From Periconia sp. R9002 (taxonomy: Eukaryota; Ascomycota; Dothideomycetes; Pleosporales; Periconiaceae), in assembly GCA_023627715.1 (NCBI GenBank), contig JAMAHW010000083.1, positions 1 to 64,000 on the forward strand: DNA of 64,000 nt, in the 5' to 3' direction. Within the stretch, counting starts at the first letter, position 1. Each line of letters begins with the position of its first letter. Below, piece after piece: positions 22,370-33,848 of this stretch. The position numbers and the translations under genes are program-made. Below the pieces are notes generated by a model. That model was not told where the DNA came from and ran no database searches. It worked only from the letters and a program-made list of their open reading frames with translations.

Positions 22370-23628
22370 CTAATTCACCAACACAGCGCGAAACTGCACG
22401 TTCCCCTTCTTCAGCTTCTCCATCGCCGCTTGAATCCCCTCTTCGCTCATCGGGAACTTCTCCACAACAGGCGCAATCCCATGCCTTGCCGCAAACTCCA
22501 ACATCAACCGATGCACCGTCCTCGTCGCCACCAGACTGCCCTGCACAGCGATCCCCTGGAACATAAGCGGCATATACGGGACCTCAAACGTCGATCCCAG
22601 CGACACAGAAAGCGGGTAAATGACGCTTCTGAACGCCATCAGCGGCAAGATGAGTTCCCAGTTTGGTTGCGCGGAGGTGGTGACGATCAGGCGGTTGATG
22701 GGCTGCGAAACGGACAGGGTGTTGGCGTCCTTGCCCTTCATGGCGACGAACTCGTGCGCGCCGAGCGCGAGCGCTTGCGACTTTTTTGAATCGCTGCCGG
22801 ACAAGACGATCACTTTGCAGCCCATTTTCGACGCGAATTGGATTGCGATGTGCCCTAGGCCGCCGACACCCATGATCCCGACTACATCGGTTGGCTTGAC
22901 GCCCGTAAGGGCTGTGAAAGTTGTCGCGCCGCCACATTGCTGTTGTAGTCATGTCAGATATTCATTGCACATGATTCAAGAAAAAATTAGATGATGGGAA
23001 GTGGTTTGATCGGACTCACCAAAGGCGCAGCAGCTTCATCACTCATGCCTTCGGGAACAAGGTGCAAAAACGCCTCGCGCCAGATCGCGTGCGATGCGAA
23101 ACTCCCCTGGTCGAGATTCGCAGTCGTATACATCTCGCGCTTGGGACAGAAAGTTTCATAGCCTTGGATGCATTCCATGCAGTCGCCGCAGCTGTTCGTT
23201 TCGTAGCCCCAACCGACGCGGTCGCCAACTTTCAAGTGCTTGACTTCTGGGCCGAGGGCCTCAACGATGCCGACACCTTCATGCCCAAGAACGATGTCTT
23301 CGTTTTTCTAGAGTGGTGGAGTTAGTGTTTCGAAATGTCGCAGTGCGGTGTGATTGACGGTTGATAACTTATGTGGCCATTATTGATTGATTTGATGCTT
23401 TCTTTTTGTAGCACAAGAACGTGGCATGACGTACAAAGTGAAGATCTACGTGCGACATGCCATTAGAATTCTCCGAGAACAGCGGGGTACGGGCTTACCT
23501 GTCCCACATAACCCAGATGCGGTCACCTTCAAAAGAACCTTGTCCCCCGTAAGCTCGTCCGGCTTGGTGGTCGTGCTCTTGACTGGATACCCATCCTTTC
23601 GACCTTTGTATACTGTGAAAGTTGGCAT
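22370..23628 (-). CDS. zinc-dependent alcohol dehydrogenase (MDR, ADH/CAD-like)
   Basis: This medium-chain dehydrogenase probably oxidises alcohols or reduces aldehydes with NAD(P). Four exons (23628-23499, 23445-23435, 23307-23020, 22939-22370) give 332 residues. Catalytic zinc ligands Cys41, His56-Glu57 and Cys145 are present. The structural zinc loop has Cys87, Cys90, Cys93 and Cys101 with the usual 2-2-7 spacing. The Rossmann motif GVGGLGHIAIQFA follows. The second exon is only 11 bases, between a CGTAG acceptor and a GTACGT donor. Without it the catalytic CGTD would lose its Asp and the frame would break. Its long 127-base third intron is unusual here. The gene converges on AsnRS with 191 bases between stops. 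The natural substrate is unknown. Confidence 0.88.
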
Positions 23629-25547
23629 GGCTTTGGATAATATTCAACAGACTTGAAATTGACTTTTTGGGTGCAAGAAAAAGGTGGTTGGACGACTGAA
23701 GACAAGACCTTTACACTCTTTTATGTTTGTGTATATGAAAGTATGACGTTACTGTTACCCCACGTCGGGTTCAAAATCCCATGTTCCCCTCCCGCCCAGC
23801 CGCTTACTGATTGTCCATAAGCTGTTCGTATTTGCTGCAAAGCAAGGAATTGGCGCAATAGAAGCCAGTTGTTTTATCGCGTTGAGCCCGATGGAGTGGA
23901 TGTGGTTTGCATGCGTTCAGGCAGATAACACTAGGTGTAGTTACACAGTATCGCCCTTTCGCTCAATCGTGGCAAGTTAGCGTCTAGAGATTTTGAACTT
24001 CAATAATTTATATATTGTAACCAAGTTGCTTTATAGCATACCGGGATGACGATTCGGAGCTCGCGGCGCAAGTTCTCTATAAATATCGTTGTTTACCGAA
24101 TAGACGAGTGGCACAAAAACTTGCCAATATTTCAATTTGTTTTGAAATTTAATACCTCAGGTACCCAACGAAGGCTTTGGATTCTCACATAAAGCAACAG
24201 GATAAACAATTAAACAATAGTCGTTGTACAGAAGTAACATATGCAGTTGAATACGAAACTTGATTATTTTATGCTGACATAAATATAAGGTGAGGTATGC
24301 TTGCATTATCCATTCTCGATTTGTATAATGCTACAAGTCTTGACTGGGTGTGTGGAAACGTTGAACAATCAAAGATTATCGTTTGATGCATATAGCATGT
24401 CATTATTCATCCTCACTTGCATTTACAAAGCATCGGAGGATTACGCTTTGCAAGTACCCTGCCTCTAAGTGGTATGCTATTAGTTGGTTTGAGTACTAAG
24501 CTGTGGTATAGTCTTTCATCACTTGTTAGTTCTAAAATTATATAATGGATAACTTATATTATTCTATACCCTATAGAAATACTAGTATAAGACATAGAAT
24601 AAGGAACAAAATTTGAACTCGTCTAACAGTGAAGTGATCCAGAATAGCGATCGTGTCAGGAAAGATGCCAATAGCCAACATCGAACGATCCGTCCAAAAA
24701 CAGAACGCAAAAGAGTAGCAAGACAGCTCTAATTCCCCTCACCCATAGCGAATCTCGCATCAAGGCAAACGCATGAAACTGAATGCGCTTAGTGTTTTGC
24801 CTACGTATTGTGCTTTAGATTGTATAAATGTGTAGGATCAGACGCTCGTGGAATGAAGTCTTTGAAAATCAGTAATTTAGATCATGCACAGTTTTTGAGG
24901 TTGATATTTCTTAGTTAGTCACGAGCAGATACGATAGGTTATGTAAGAAACCGCATCCGCCAAGCCGAACAATGGAACGTGGTTTGGGTTGAGCCCGTGA
25001 TTGCTGCATCCTTAGAACAAGCTTATTCGAGGCTGAAAACACACCCGATTGGAGCTGTGTGCACTGGAAGGATTAATATTGTGATAGATACGGCAGCTCT
25101 GCAGCGTCGCAGTCTGCGGTATACCTATTACGTAGTCGTTCAATTTTGCAACCGTTCCTTTCGGGATAATGATCAGCTCCGCTGGTTTCTTATGACTCGC
25201 TGCTATCGCCTACGCACTCCTACGAGAAAGATGCCTATCAGGCAAGGTAGAGCGACAGCTCATCGAATGCCGACTGCTCTTCGATGCCACCCTTTTCGTC
25301 TTGCGACCGCTGCAGTCCTCGTAATGCTGTTATTCTTTATTCACCGACAGTTGCCATGGGTCACGTTTGGATCTTGTACTCATTTGCCTTGCGTTCTTGA
25401 ACGAATGGTCTCTAGATCACGTGACGAACAGTCACCTGTGTGCTCAATCACCAGTCAAGGAGGTTGTTACCTGAGATTCCCACCTGGAGTTGATACCGTG
25501 AATGATTAATTACTCTGTATGCGAAGAGAAAATCACCCCCCGATGGA
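23629..25547. other. AT-rich stretch without a supported gene
   Basis: The base composition drops clearly in GC from about 23.9 kb. One 176-codon frame (24979-25509) translates to a Cys/Arg-rich protein with no domain, no clear start context and no splice support, so it is not called. No transposase or reverse-transcriptase motif was seen. Confidence 0.5.
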
Positions 25548-26760
25548 TCAATCATTCGAAGTAACCACATAGGTATCATGATCAGGCAAATGAATCCCTT
25601 GAAGTTTGTTCATGTCAAAAGTCAGCGCAATTTTGGGGAAGTCTGATTCGTTTTTCTTAGCATCACGCTGCCTTGACCTTCCTTGGAAGGAATGGACGAT
25701 GAGGAATCCGTACCGAAATATCTTCGTGTAGATGAGAGATGTTACGACTAGTTTTGAACGCTCCCAGGATTTCCCGCCGCGCTTTTGTTGCATCACTACG
25801 CAGTAAATCGAGAGCTTAGTTTGCATGGATAGCAAGCACAACGTGATCGTATATGGCGCTTACACTTCCATCAAGCTCTAGGCAAACATCCTCTTCCATC
25901 TCCTTCACCCTGTGGACTCGGGTGTTGAGATGCAACCGATGGTGGGGCTCCAAGCGCTTTTGAAAAGCGTCAATATGGGTTTTTGAGCCATCAGGAAAAG
26001 CTCGCCATCTAAGTGAGCGTGTAATTATATCCAGTAGCGAGTGTTGTAGCCTGGAACAAAGTCAACCAACTAGACAGGCACATGGAGGAAACAATTAATC
26101 AAATAACGTACATGAACAATATCAGAAGCTTTGCAGGAAAAGAACACGCAAATTCAGCAGGATCTATACACCAGGGTGCCGCGACCATGGGGATGAGGAA
26201 TAGCCAGATGAACTGTGGAGAATAACCTTGCCTTACCAAATAGTCTCCTATAAACTCAGTGTTTATACCCTTCGGTATATCATGTTCGCTGCCTGTCTGT
26301 TCTTTCAATATATCTCTCGCAAAAAGACTAAATCGCAGAATGTCGAAGACAAAACGCCACCACCAAGGACTGAACAATAGAGAGATCAATACACTCGGTC
26401 AAGCTTTTCCACGATTTACAACCCCACTCGAAAGAATCTCCATTGCGCAAAGTAGTTGACACCCCAAAAGACTTATCTGTCAAAGCTGTTTCAATATCTA
26501 GCTTCTTCAAAAGCTACAGAAATTCTCTATATTTACTAATTGCTCTGCACGGAAACTATTGCCACCTACCGTACGTCGAGCGACGAAGCCCGTGTAAGCA
26601 TTGTCAGTTCTGCTGTTCTTTCCCACAAAAGGCAGCGAGTTTGCGTGTCCTCCTGCTCGATCATCTGATTCGTATATGTCGACATCGATGTCGTGCTGTC
26701 AGATCGTCCATGAGCATGCTATGCCTCATTTTCCGCCGCTATTGCAACGTGACACGGTCT
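25548..26760 (-). pseudogene. decayed FAD-dependent amine-oxidase-type gene (COG2907-like)
   Basis: Read on the minus strand, pieces of a flavin amine-oxidase-like protein follow in order. They are a dinucleotide-site remnant with DIDVDIYESDDRAGGHANSL (about 26690-26630), LKKLDIETALTDKSFGVS, then GDYLVRQGYSPQFIWLFLIP, WRAFPDGSKTHIDAF, DHVVLAIHAN, LGAFKTSRNISHLHED and LTFDMNKLQG. In-frame stops interrupt it at 26699-26701, 26514-26516, 25816-25818 and 25663-25665. Each is a single C-to-T or G-to-A step from a plausible sense codon (CGA, CAG, CAA, TGG). At least one intron with intact GT/AG remains (about 26114 to 26060). A further shift lies near 25660, and the C-terminal part is missing. The family is known from bacteria and fungi, often beside cyclopropane-fatty-acid synthases, but none is nearby. 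Confidence 0.72.
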
Positions 26761-27680
26761 GCGATGAAAAGGGCGATTTTTCGAATAAGACATTGTATGT
26801 AGGGATGTATCTTCGAATAAGAGTTACTATGTGTGAGAAGATTTTGATTTCTGAGCGATGAATTTCTTCGTTAGTACCTAAATAGCACATATGGAATGAG
26901 GTTCCGCGTATGTAGACAGTAGCTGTATACCTAGGACTTTTAATTACATGCACGCTTCCCAACCGTGCGCAAAGAATTTTTTCATAGATATGCCCCATCG
27001 CAAACAGACCCTGTGCGATGCGATGTCTCTCCGATACAAGTTGCGCATCTCATTTCCCGAATCTATCAACTAAAGAAGAAGAGTAGCCATGCGGACAGTA
27101 AACAAGGCAAACAGTAAAAAATGGCTCGGCCCGAGTGACGTGTTCCTACTTTCACAGAAGATTTTTCGGATCCCGAAACCCTTACGGTTTCCAATTTAGG
27201 CCACTGAATTGCCCCGAGGCACTTGCCAAAATGATACACTCTCTCGTACTATTGCGCCGCCTGGAAAGCGTTGAGAATGTCTCACATTAACCGCCCGAGG
27301 CACGCCTTGGGCAATTATTCCTGGTCGATGTCTGCGAGACCAGGTTCATCAACATGCATGCACACCTTCCACTATCGTACTCAAATAATGTCTCAGAACA
27401 ACACCAAAGACTGTTTTTACTCGGATAGAAGATGCAACAAGAAATAAGGCAAATTCAGTGTCAGCAACATATACGGTGATTATGCAGACGAGGTGCAGCT
27501 CAGAGATTAAATGCATGAGACTAATTGTACTGTTACGATATGATGATGGCAAAACCCGACAGGGGAAGCTACCTCAGTGTCCATGTATGTAGACCAGCTA
27601 AATAACGTCACACCACTCGGATAGTTAGTTAAAAAATTGATTTGGCATCTGTCACTGGTATCATCCTTCGCCTACGCAAA
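26761..27680. other. intergenic, AT-rich, upstream of the P450
   Basis: No coding frame is supported. It forms the shared upstream side of the decayed amine oxidase and the P450, which point away from each other. Confidence 0.5.
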
Positions 27681-29479
27681 ATGATCGATCTGAACTACAC
27701 CTTAACCAGCTTGACCCTCAGCTGCGCAATCACGTTGACGCATTTATTCTCTTTTGTATGTAGGCTTCTCTATTCTCCGAATTGTTCAAGCAAGTAATCT
27801 TTCAGGACTTCATAAGGTTTGCTGAGATTACCTAGATATTGATAGCCATAATCCGAAGACTATATTTTCATCCTTTCAGTCATGTCCCAGGACCTCGTCT
27901 GGCCAAGGTTACAAGTCTATACTCGGCCTATCATTCATGGCGGGGCACAATGCACCTGGACATCCAGCGATGTCACCAAAAATACGGTAGGAGAGTCCAA
28001 TCATACTATAACATAGCTTGCAGAAAATGCGCTTCTGATTAAATGCCTTTAGGTGATTTGATACGTTACGCACCCAACCGGCTCTTATCTCTAGATCCTC
28101 GCGATCTCACCACCATCTATGGCCATGGCAACGCATTCCGCAAGTCCAAAGGTTACGAGACGATGATTCCGATTGAAAATGTATGGAGTGCCATGACTTC
28201 CATTGACAAGACCCTGCATAGCGATCTTCGCAAAGTGTTTCGCGCGGGCGTGACTACTGAGTATCTCTCTCGTTTCGAACCCGCCATTCTACGAAATCTC
28301 GAGGTGTATTTCTCGCAGCTGATGAAAGTTGTCGACGAAGAAGGGTGGTGCGCAGCGGGGGATATGCGGTGCTGGAGTGAGTGAAATTCATTCCTTGATA
28401 TTCCCGACTGAATACTCACTGGTAACTACCAACTAGATCTTTGCCTGGGCGTTGATACCATGGCAGATTTCGGCCTGGGTCTGAAAACAGACCTTCTCTG
28501 CAGCAACGACAGGCAGTTTGTCCTCCCAGCACTCCATCTACACGAGAAGAACATGGGGTTGTGGGAGCAACTTACTTTTTTCAGCCAAATAGGCATTGGA
28601 AATCTAGTGGCGTCAGTGATCCCCCTAGTCTCGAGCAAGGCATACGGATTTGCGCGCTGGTACCAGAATTTCCTGAGCCAGGCCATCTCAAAGAATGAGC
28701 TCAAATCGAGCGGCATCTTCGGACCCGTGATTCAGAGCGGAATGGGGAAGTGGGGAAAGCCAGGACATAACTATGCCCAAATGATCGGCGAAAGCTCTCT
28801 CAGCACCTTTTCTTCCGCAGATGCTTATGGCATCTTGCTGTCGGGATTCTTGCACTATCTTGCACACTACCCGCGTGTGTATGAAAAGCTTGCCAGTGAG
28901 CTACGGGCAAGGTATAAGCCTGGCCAGAAGATCACGTGGGGTCCTGAGCTAGAATCTATCGTCTATCTTCGGGCAGTCATCGACGAGGTCATGAGACTTC
29001 TTCCGCCTGCGTGTGGCGTCCACTGGCGTGAGTGCGAGAAAGAGGGTGTATCTGTAGGCGGGACAAGTCTGGGTATGCCTGTCGGCAGCGACATAGGCAT
29101 GAGTATATTCTCGCTCTTCAGGGACGGAAGACTATTCCGCAATCCTGTTCAATTCTGGCCGGAAAGATGGATACCTGGAACTTCACCCGCGGACGAGTAT
29201 GCCGCGTGCAGGAAATCGTTCGTGCCGTTTTTGATCGGCCCCAGAAATTGTGCGGGAAGCCACGTGGCTATCATGATGGCAAGCATTTCATACACTCATG
29301 TTTTGGTCAATTACGACTTTCGACTGAACGGACAACCACACAAAGTTCCTTCGAGCCTGTGGTCCAATACAAAGGGTGTGCCTGGGTCAGAGGTGGAGCT
29401 GCAGTTCGAAAGTCACTATTCAATTGCTAGCTGGGAAAAGGGACCATTCATTCGATTCCGAGCACAAATTGCCGAGTGA
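27681..29479 (+). CDS. cytochrome P450 monooxygenase
   Basis: Four exons (27681-27755, 27836-27986, 28053-28376, 28437-29479) give 530 residues, the normal length for a microsomal fungal P450. The N-terminus is one hydrophobic anchor, then IIRRLYFHPFSHVPGPRLAK, the Pro-rich hinge. The ExxR motif is EVMR in VIDEVMRLLPP, the PERF-type motif is FWPERW, and the haem loop is FLIGPRNCAG with Cys455 as the iron ligand. The I-helix reads FSSADAYGILLSG, so the usual A/G-G-x-D/E-T-T is lost except for the Asp, and the oxygen-activating Thr is Ala. The substrate is unknown. It starts a group of metabolic genes reaching 36.6 kb. Confidence 0.92.
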
Positions 29480-29649
29480 TTAAGTATCATGTAATTTAGG
29501 GGTGATACTGGGGCAGTTGGGTACCTACGACTGGTGAATGAGAAGCGTCAAGATAATTCAACAACATAATGGATTCAAGTTGATGTCTTATAGTTGATGG
29601 AATCGTAAATGAAAATAGTTACAAGACGTATGCCTCAATTGATGGCAGT

Positions 29650-30377
29650 CTAGATCTTAGAATCGGGCTTCCTGGATTGACTGGCCTTGGGATTTTCCTT
29701 TGCCCATTTTTCCCGGAGCACTTTTGTTCTCAATGACTTTTGGGTAAATTCGTCAAAGAGCTTAGACCATCCCCCGCCCAGCGTGCGAATGTCCACTGGG
29801 CGAGCGCTCTTGACGTCCATGTAGGTGACGGATCCCTTAACCTCGGCAACTATGGCCTGCTGCTTGAGCGAGAAGAGGGATACGGTGCCAATGTTCCTAG
29901 TCGGCTCAATGTTTTCCTGCAGCCAGGCAACAATGAGCTGAAGTTTAAATTAGAAAGGCGATCTGCAGGCAGCTTCTGGTGGTGACTAACAGTATCTGGG
30001 TACATGACCTGCCGACGGATCTCCAGCTCGTATTTCCGCACCACGGGTACCACAGTCTTTCCGTTGATCATTCCTTCATACTCTTCCGGTGATAAATGCT
30101 CGTCATAGCTCTCCATAACACGGTGAAAGCAGGTCCCAAGATAAGACATGTACTGAGCATGCATCACGTGAGCAAACGGATCCTGGTGCTCAGCCCATAG
30201 GACGCCCTGCTCGACCATAGTCTGCGGATCATAACCCATGGCCTCCAATTTTGAAAGAGCTTTCTTGCGCAATGGGGCGTATGCATCGGAGTTGGGGTGG
30301 GGCGAAGGGGCACCAGTGCGGGAGTAGGGAGAGTTGTAAGCTGACTGCGCTAGGCGTGATAGGTCACGGTCTGCCAT
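29650..30377 (-). CDS. thioesterase-like (hotdog fold) protein
   Basis: Two exons (30377-29991 and 29937-29650) give 224 residues. The reading frame is phase 0 across the intron. Its layout fits fungal hotdog-fold acyl-CoA thioesterase-like proteins: a helical N-terminal region (LSKLEAMGYDPQTMVEQGVLWAEHQDP), FAHVMHAQYMSYLGTCFHRV near the middle, then beta-strand-like IGTVSLFSLKQQAIVAEVKG and VTYMDVKSARPVDI. Such proteins hydrolyse acyl thioesters, but some have no shown activity. No signal peptide is present. It runs convergent with the P450, 170 bases from its stop, and could release an acyl intermediate for the neighbouring enzymes. That link is inference. Confidence 0.7.
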
Positions 30378-30704
30378 GGTTTGTATTGGGCAAGGTGTAT
30401 GTAGAAGGGCGTATTTATGCGTGGGAGTGATGCAAAAAGGTGTGCGCGGGTGGCATACATCTACCTAGATATTGATACATGGGAGAGGTTACATATACCG
30501 ATAAGAGACTACGCCGTACGGTAACCGACCGGCGGAATGCTTGGCAATATTGTCTCAACCAGGTCAATCAAGTGAGTCGGTAGGTTCCTTCGTCTAACCT
30601 GGAACGGCTACACCGATGATCCATTCAGCAACAAAAGACCACTGCTTGCAATACAGAAAAAGAAATATTCGCTCCATCAAACCAGACAACCCATCGCTTC
30701 AAGC
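30378..30704. promoter_or_regulatory. divergent promoter region, thioesterase-like gene and dead oxygenase
   Basis: A 327-base spacer holds the upstream side of the thioesterase-like gene, with an A/T-rich TATA-like CATAAATACG about 40 bases before its ATG on the minus strand. No in-frame ATG was found for the oxygenase reading frame before a TGA at 30573-30575. Confidence 0.4.
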
Positions 30705-31640
30705 GTGCGATTCGATGCACTCCCTCCGTTCCCGGACAATGTGCCCGTCGCCCCCATGGCCAAGGTTCACTTACATCAGGTGCGTGTTGGGAATCCTGAT
30801 GCAGCCTACGCCCTGCTACAAGCATGTCAAACGGCCGGGTTTTTCTTCCTCGACCTGAGCGGCGACACCCTTGGTGGAGAGCCTGTCGGCGACATCGATG
30901 ACTTTTTCAATGCGGCCAAGATTATCCTGCATCTGCCTGAGCAAGTCAAAAAGGACTATGCACTCGACCCTTCAAAAAGCTTCCTCGGTTTCAAATCACG
31001 GGGCATGGCCAAGACCGAAACCAATGAGCCTGACCGCTTCGAATGGTTAAACATAGGCCAGGACGGCCTGCTGGGCAACGTCAACTACTGCCCCCTGCCG
31101 TCATACAGAGACTGAATCTATTCAAATCCTTCCGCAATGGGAGTCGGTCCGTAGCAGATATCATCAACAAGGCAATTGCAATGGAGCTTGACCTGCCACC
31201 TGAGACTTCCATCTTTTTTGCAGGGTCCCCCCTAAGAAGCTAGAACTGTTGTTAGGATAATCAAGACGGATCCGAGTCCTCTGCCCGAACATCGACGGAG
31301 CAGCATTATTCACTACACAGAATTTGGGAAATTGCCCTCCTTACGAATGTGGTCGGCGTATTGCAGATCATAGACAGTCCTATTGATCCTAGAGATGCGG
31401 ATACTTGGATACGAGACCACCCGCAGCCCAATTGTCTGATTGTGACTTAAGGGATGCCATGGTCAAGTGGACCGGTGGGCTTCTTAAGTCAAAACTTCAT
31501 AGGATTGACTTCGCGCTGGGGGAACAGTGTTCTGTTGAGCGAATGAGCCTGAGTATCTATTTCAGACCAGACTGAACCGCGAGTGAAGGCGACGAGGAGT
31601 TGTCATCATAGAAATGGGAAGTTAAAAAAACCATGGAATT
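30705..31640 (+). pseudogene. broken 2-oxoglutarate/Fe(II) dioxygenase (isopenicillin-N-synthase-like)
   Basis: The frame beginning RFDALPPFPDNVPVAPMAKV has the DIOX_N domain of fungal oxygenases (CQTAGFFFLDLSGD, SFLGFKSRGM, EPDRFEWLNIG) but no ATG at the expected place. Shifts are needed near 31100, 31245, 31330 and 31450 to follow the family: VIQRLNLFKSFRNGSRSVAD, VVRIIKTDPSPLPEHRRSSI, VVGVLQII and DAMVKWTGGLLKSKLHRI. Further stops lie near 31233 and 31577. The iron-binding His-x-Asp is Tyr-x-Glu in HYTEFG. Several frameshifts, a missing start and a lost metal site together argue for a dead gene rather than hidden introns. In life it would have hydroxylated or desaturated a small molecule. 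Confidence 0.8.
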
Positions 31641-32167
31641 GAGTCGCTGAAGCGGAAGCCTTAGTCATCCATTCATTCTCGAAAATCGGTTATTGGCCAA
31701 TTCGTCAATTCTAGTATGGAAATAGATGGCGATATTCGTCGCCAGAAGGTTGCATTCTCCATTTGTGCAATTAGTTTTGAATATTAATCAATAATGTGCA
31801 AAACAGACGCTAATCTGGAAGCGAGCAAGGCTAAACTACATTGGTCAACCACTATGCAGGGTATAAGTCAACCACCAGAAGAATAGCTATGAACTTAACG
31901 TTATGGCAGTGAAAACGGCTGAATTGTCTATCCGAAGCGGATGAACCAGTCAGCCGCAATATGAAAAATGATAGAAATTCTCTGCGATGGCTAAGACGAG
32001 TTGTACCGTTGCCTCAAGCTATCACCTGTAGCGCGTATGTGCATTTTGCACATTCACCGCAGAACACTGCATGCGATGATCGAGACTTCCAGTAACTAGA
32101 ATATAAGTCTGCAACAATGCTTCAAATTATGTAGAATCAAAAACTACAAGTTCACCTCCTCCCCACA
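31641..32167. other. intergenic, no gene seen
   Basis: This is the decayed 3' flank of the oxygenase and the promoter side of the reductase gene. No coding frame or clear element is visible. Confidence 0.5.
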
Positions 32168-33466
32168 ATGCCGACCACTACGCGTCAATACGACCTCATC
32201 TTACTGGGAGCGACCGGCTACACCGGCCAGCTAACCGCCACCCACATCATCAAGAATCTCCCTCTCGATCTGAGCTGGGCAATCGCAGGACGCAACTCTT
32301 CTAAACTACAATCTCTAACCACCGAACTTCAGAAAGCCAACCCTGACCGTGCCCCACCATCCATCGAAATCAGCGACTTCTCGAAACCCAACCTCGAAGT
32401 CTTGGTAGCAAAAACCCGCGTCCTCATCACCACCGTAGGCCCCTTCCACCTCCATGGGACTCCAATCATAGAAGCATGCGCAAGAGCCGGAACGCACTAC
32501 CTCGACAGCACCGGGGAAACACCCTGGGTCTACGACGTCACGCACAAATACCACTCCCTCGCCCGCGAGAACGGCGCCATTCTCATTCCGCACTGCGCGC
32601 AGGAGTCCGCGCCTGCTGACCTCGTCGCGTTCCTCCTCACCAGCGCAATCTGTGAGAAAACGGGCAGCGGGACGAAAGAGCTTGTGCACTCTATCCAGGA
32701 GTTTGAGAATGACATGAGCGGTGGAACGTTGAGGAGTTTGATTTCGGTAGCGGAGTCGTATTCGTTTCAGCATTTGAAAGAGTCGGTGCAGCCGTACGCT
32801 TTGTGCGATGGCAAGATGCCTCCGCGTGCTGAACCCTTTCAGCCTACAGGATACGCATGGAAAGGCTCGGCGAAGATTAAGGGACTGGGCAGGTTATCGG
32901 ATTCGGTGATTGGGATCCCGGATACGAATTTGGTTTATCGATCGTGGAGCTTGATGAAGGATGAGTATGGGTCTCAATTCCGGTATTGGACAGGAATGAA
33001 GACCAAAGGTCCAGTTAGGGGATTCTTCTGGCATTGGATGATGGCGCTTGCCTTGCCGATGTTGTTGATTGCGCCCTTGAGATGGAGCCTATTGAAGCTT
33101 GTTCCGGCGCAGGGCGAGGGACCTTCGGGAGAGTAAGTCAACAATCTCCACCTCCCTTCTGATAAATATCTAATGAAAAATTCCTGCAGATCGCAATCTA
33201 AAAGCTCTACGGTTTGGAAGTCAATCGCGCACAGCGAGGCAGATCCAAAGGTCATTGCTGTCTGCAACATGTCATTCCACAGGGACATGTACTCGCTGAC
33301 TGCCATTACCTTGTCTGAGGCAGCGATGGTGCTTTTACGCCCAGACCGCGAGAACTATGCGCAGAAAATGGGAGGTGGAGTTCTTACCCCAGCTTCACTA
33401 GGACACCAGTATGCGGAAAGATTGAGAGAGGCTGGTCTCAAGTTGGAGGTGAATATCGAGGAATGA
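32168..33466 (+). CDS. saccharopine-dehydrogenase-like oxidoreductase (SCCPDH / trans-acting enoyl reductase type)
   Basis: Two exons (32168-33132 and 33190-33466) give 413 residues. The N-terminal Rossmann motif is LILLGATGYTGQLTA, with AIAGRNSSKLQSL after it. GPFHLHGTPIIEACARAGTH and YLDSTGETPWV are typical of the SCCPDH family, which in actinobacteria includes enoyl reductases of polyketide lipids. A hydrophobic segment near residues 286-308 (FFWHWMMALALPMLLIAPL) is found in many fungal members and suggests membrane or lipid-droplet contact. The start ATG lies after an A/C-rich leader. It may reduce a lipid or polyketide-like substrate with its P450 and SDR neighbours, but this is unproven. 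Confidence 0.85.
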
Positions 33467-33848
33467 ACTCGCGAAAGCTCTGCCAGAATGACAGGGTTGA
33501 GTCTGGAGAGGAAGAAGAATGAACTGATGCGACCTCATTGATGATTACATATTTCCTTCTTTCTGTAGTGCTTTCTATTGTGTTAGTAGTGAAGCTTTGA
33601 GAATGTGCCGAAAGCCACGCCAATGGAACACGACAATTCTGCTCAAAAAACTTGGTATCGCCTCTATTGTTCATTGACATATGGATCTTCCATCTTCTAG
33701 AATACTGTGACTTGGATGTTGGAAACTATAAAAATATAAATCACCCATGAGGGTGACGTGCCATGACTGTGATGTTACGAGACTCCTACTAGTCCTCTAT
33801 TTTTGATTGTCTCTGCTGTCTATAATACTGCAACTACTTCAAATTTGT
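33467..33848. other. 382-base gap between convergent genes
   Basis: It holds the two 3' flanks of the reductase and the SDR. No terminator-like element could be singled out. Confidence 0.45.

Noticed and set aside
23755..23800. tRNA-like T-loop (GGGTTCAAAATCCC)
   Set aside because: No matching acceptor stem, D-arm or anticodon arm could be drawn around it, so it is not a tRNA gene.
24979..25509. 176-codon frame in the AT-rich stretch
   Set aside because: No recognisable domain, odd composition and no support from splicing or context. It lies beside a decayed gene.
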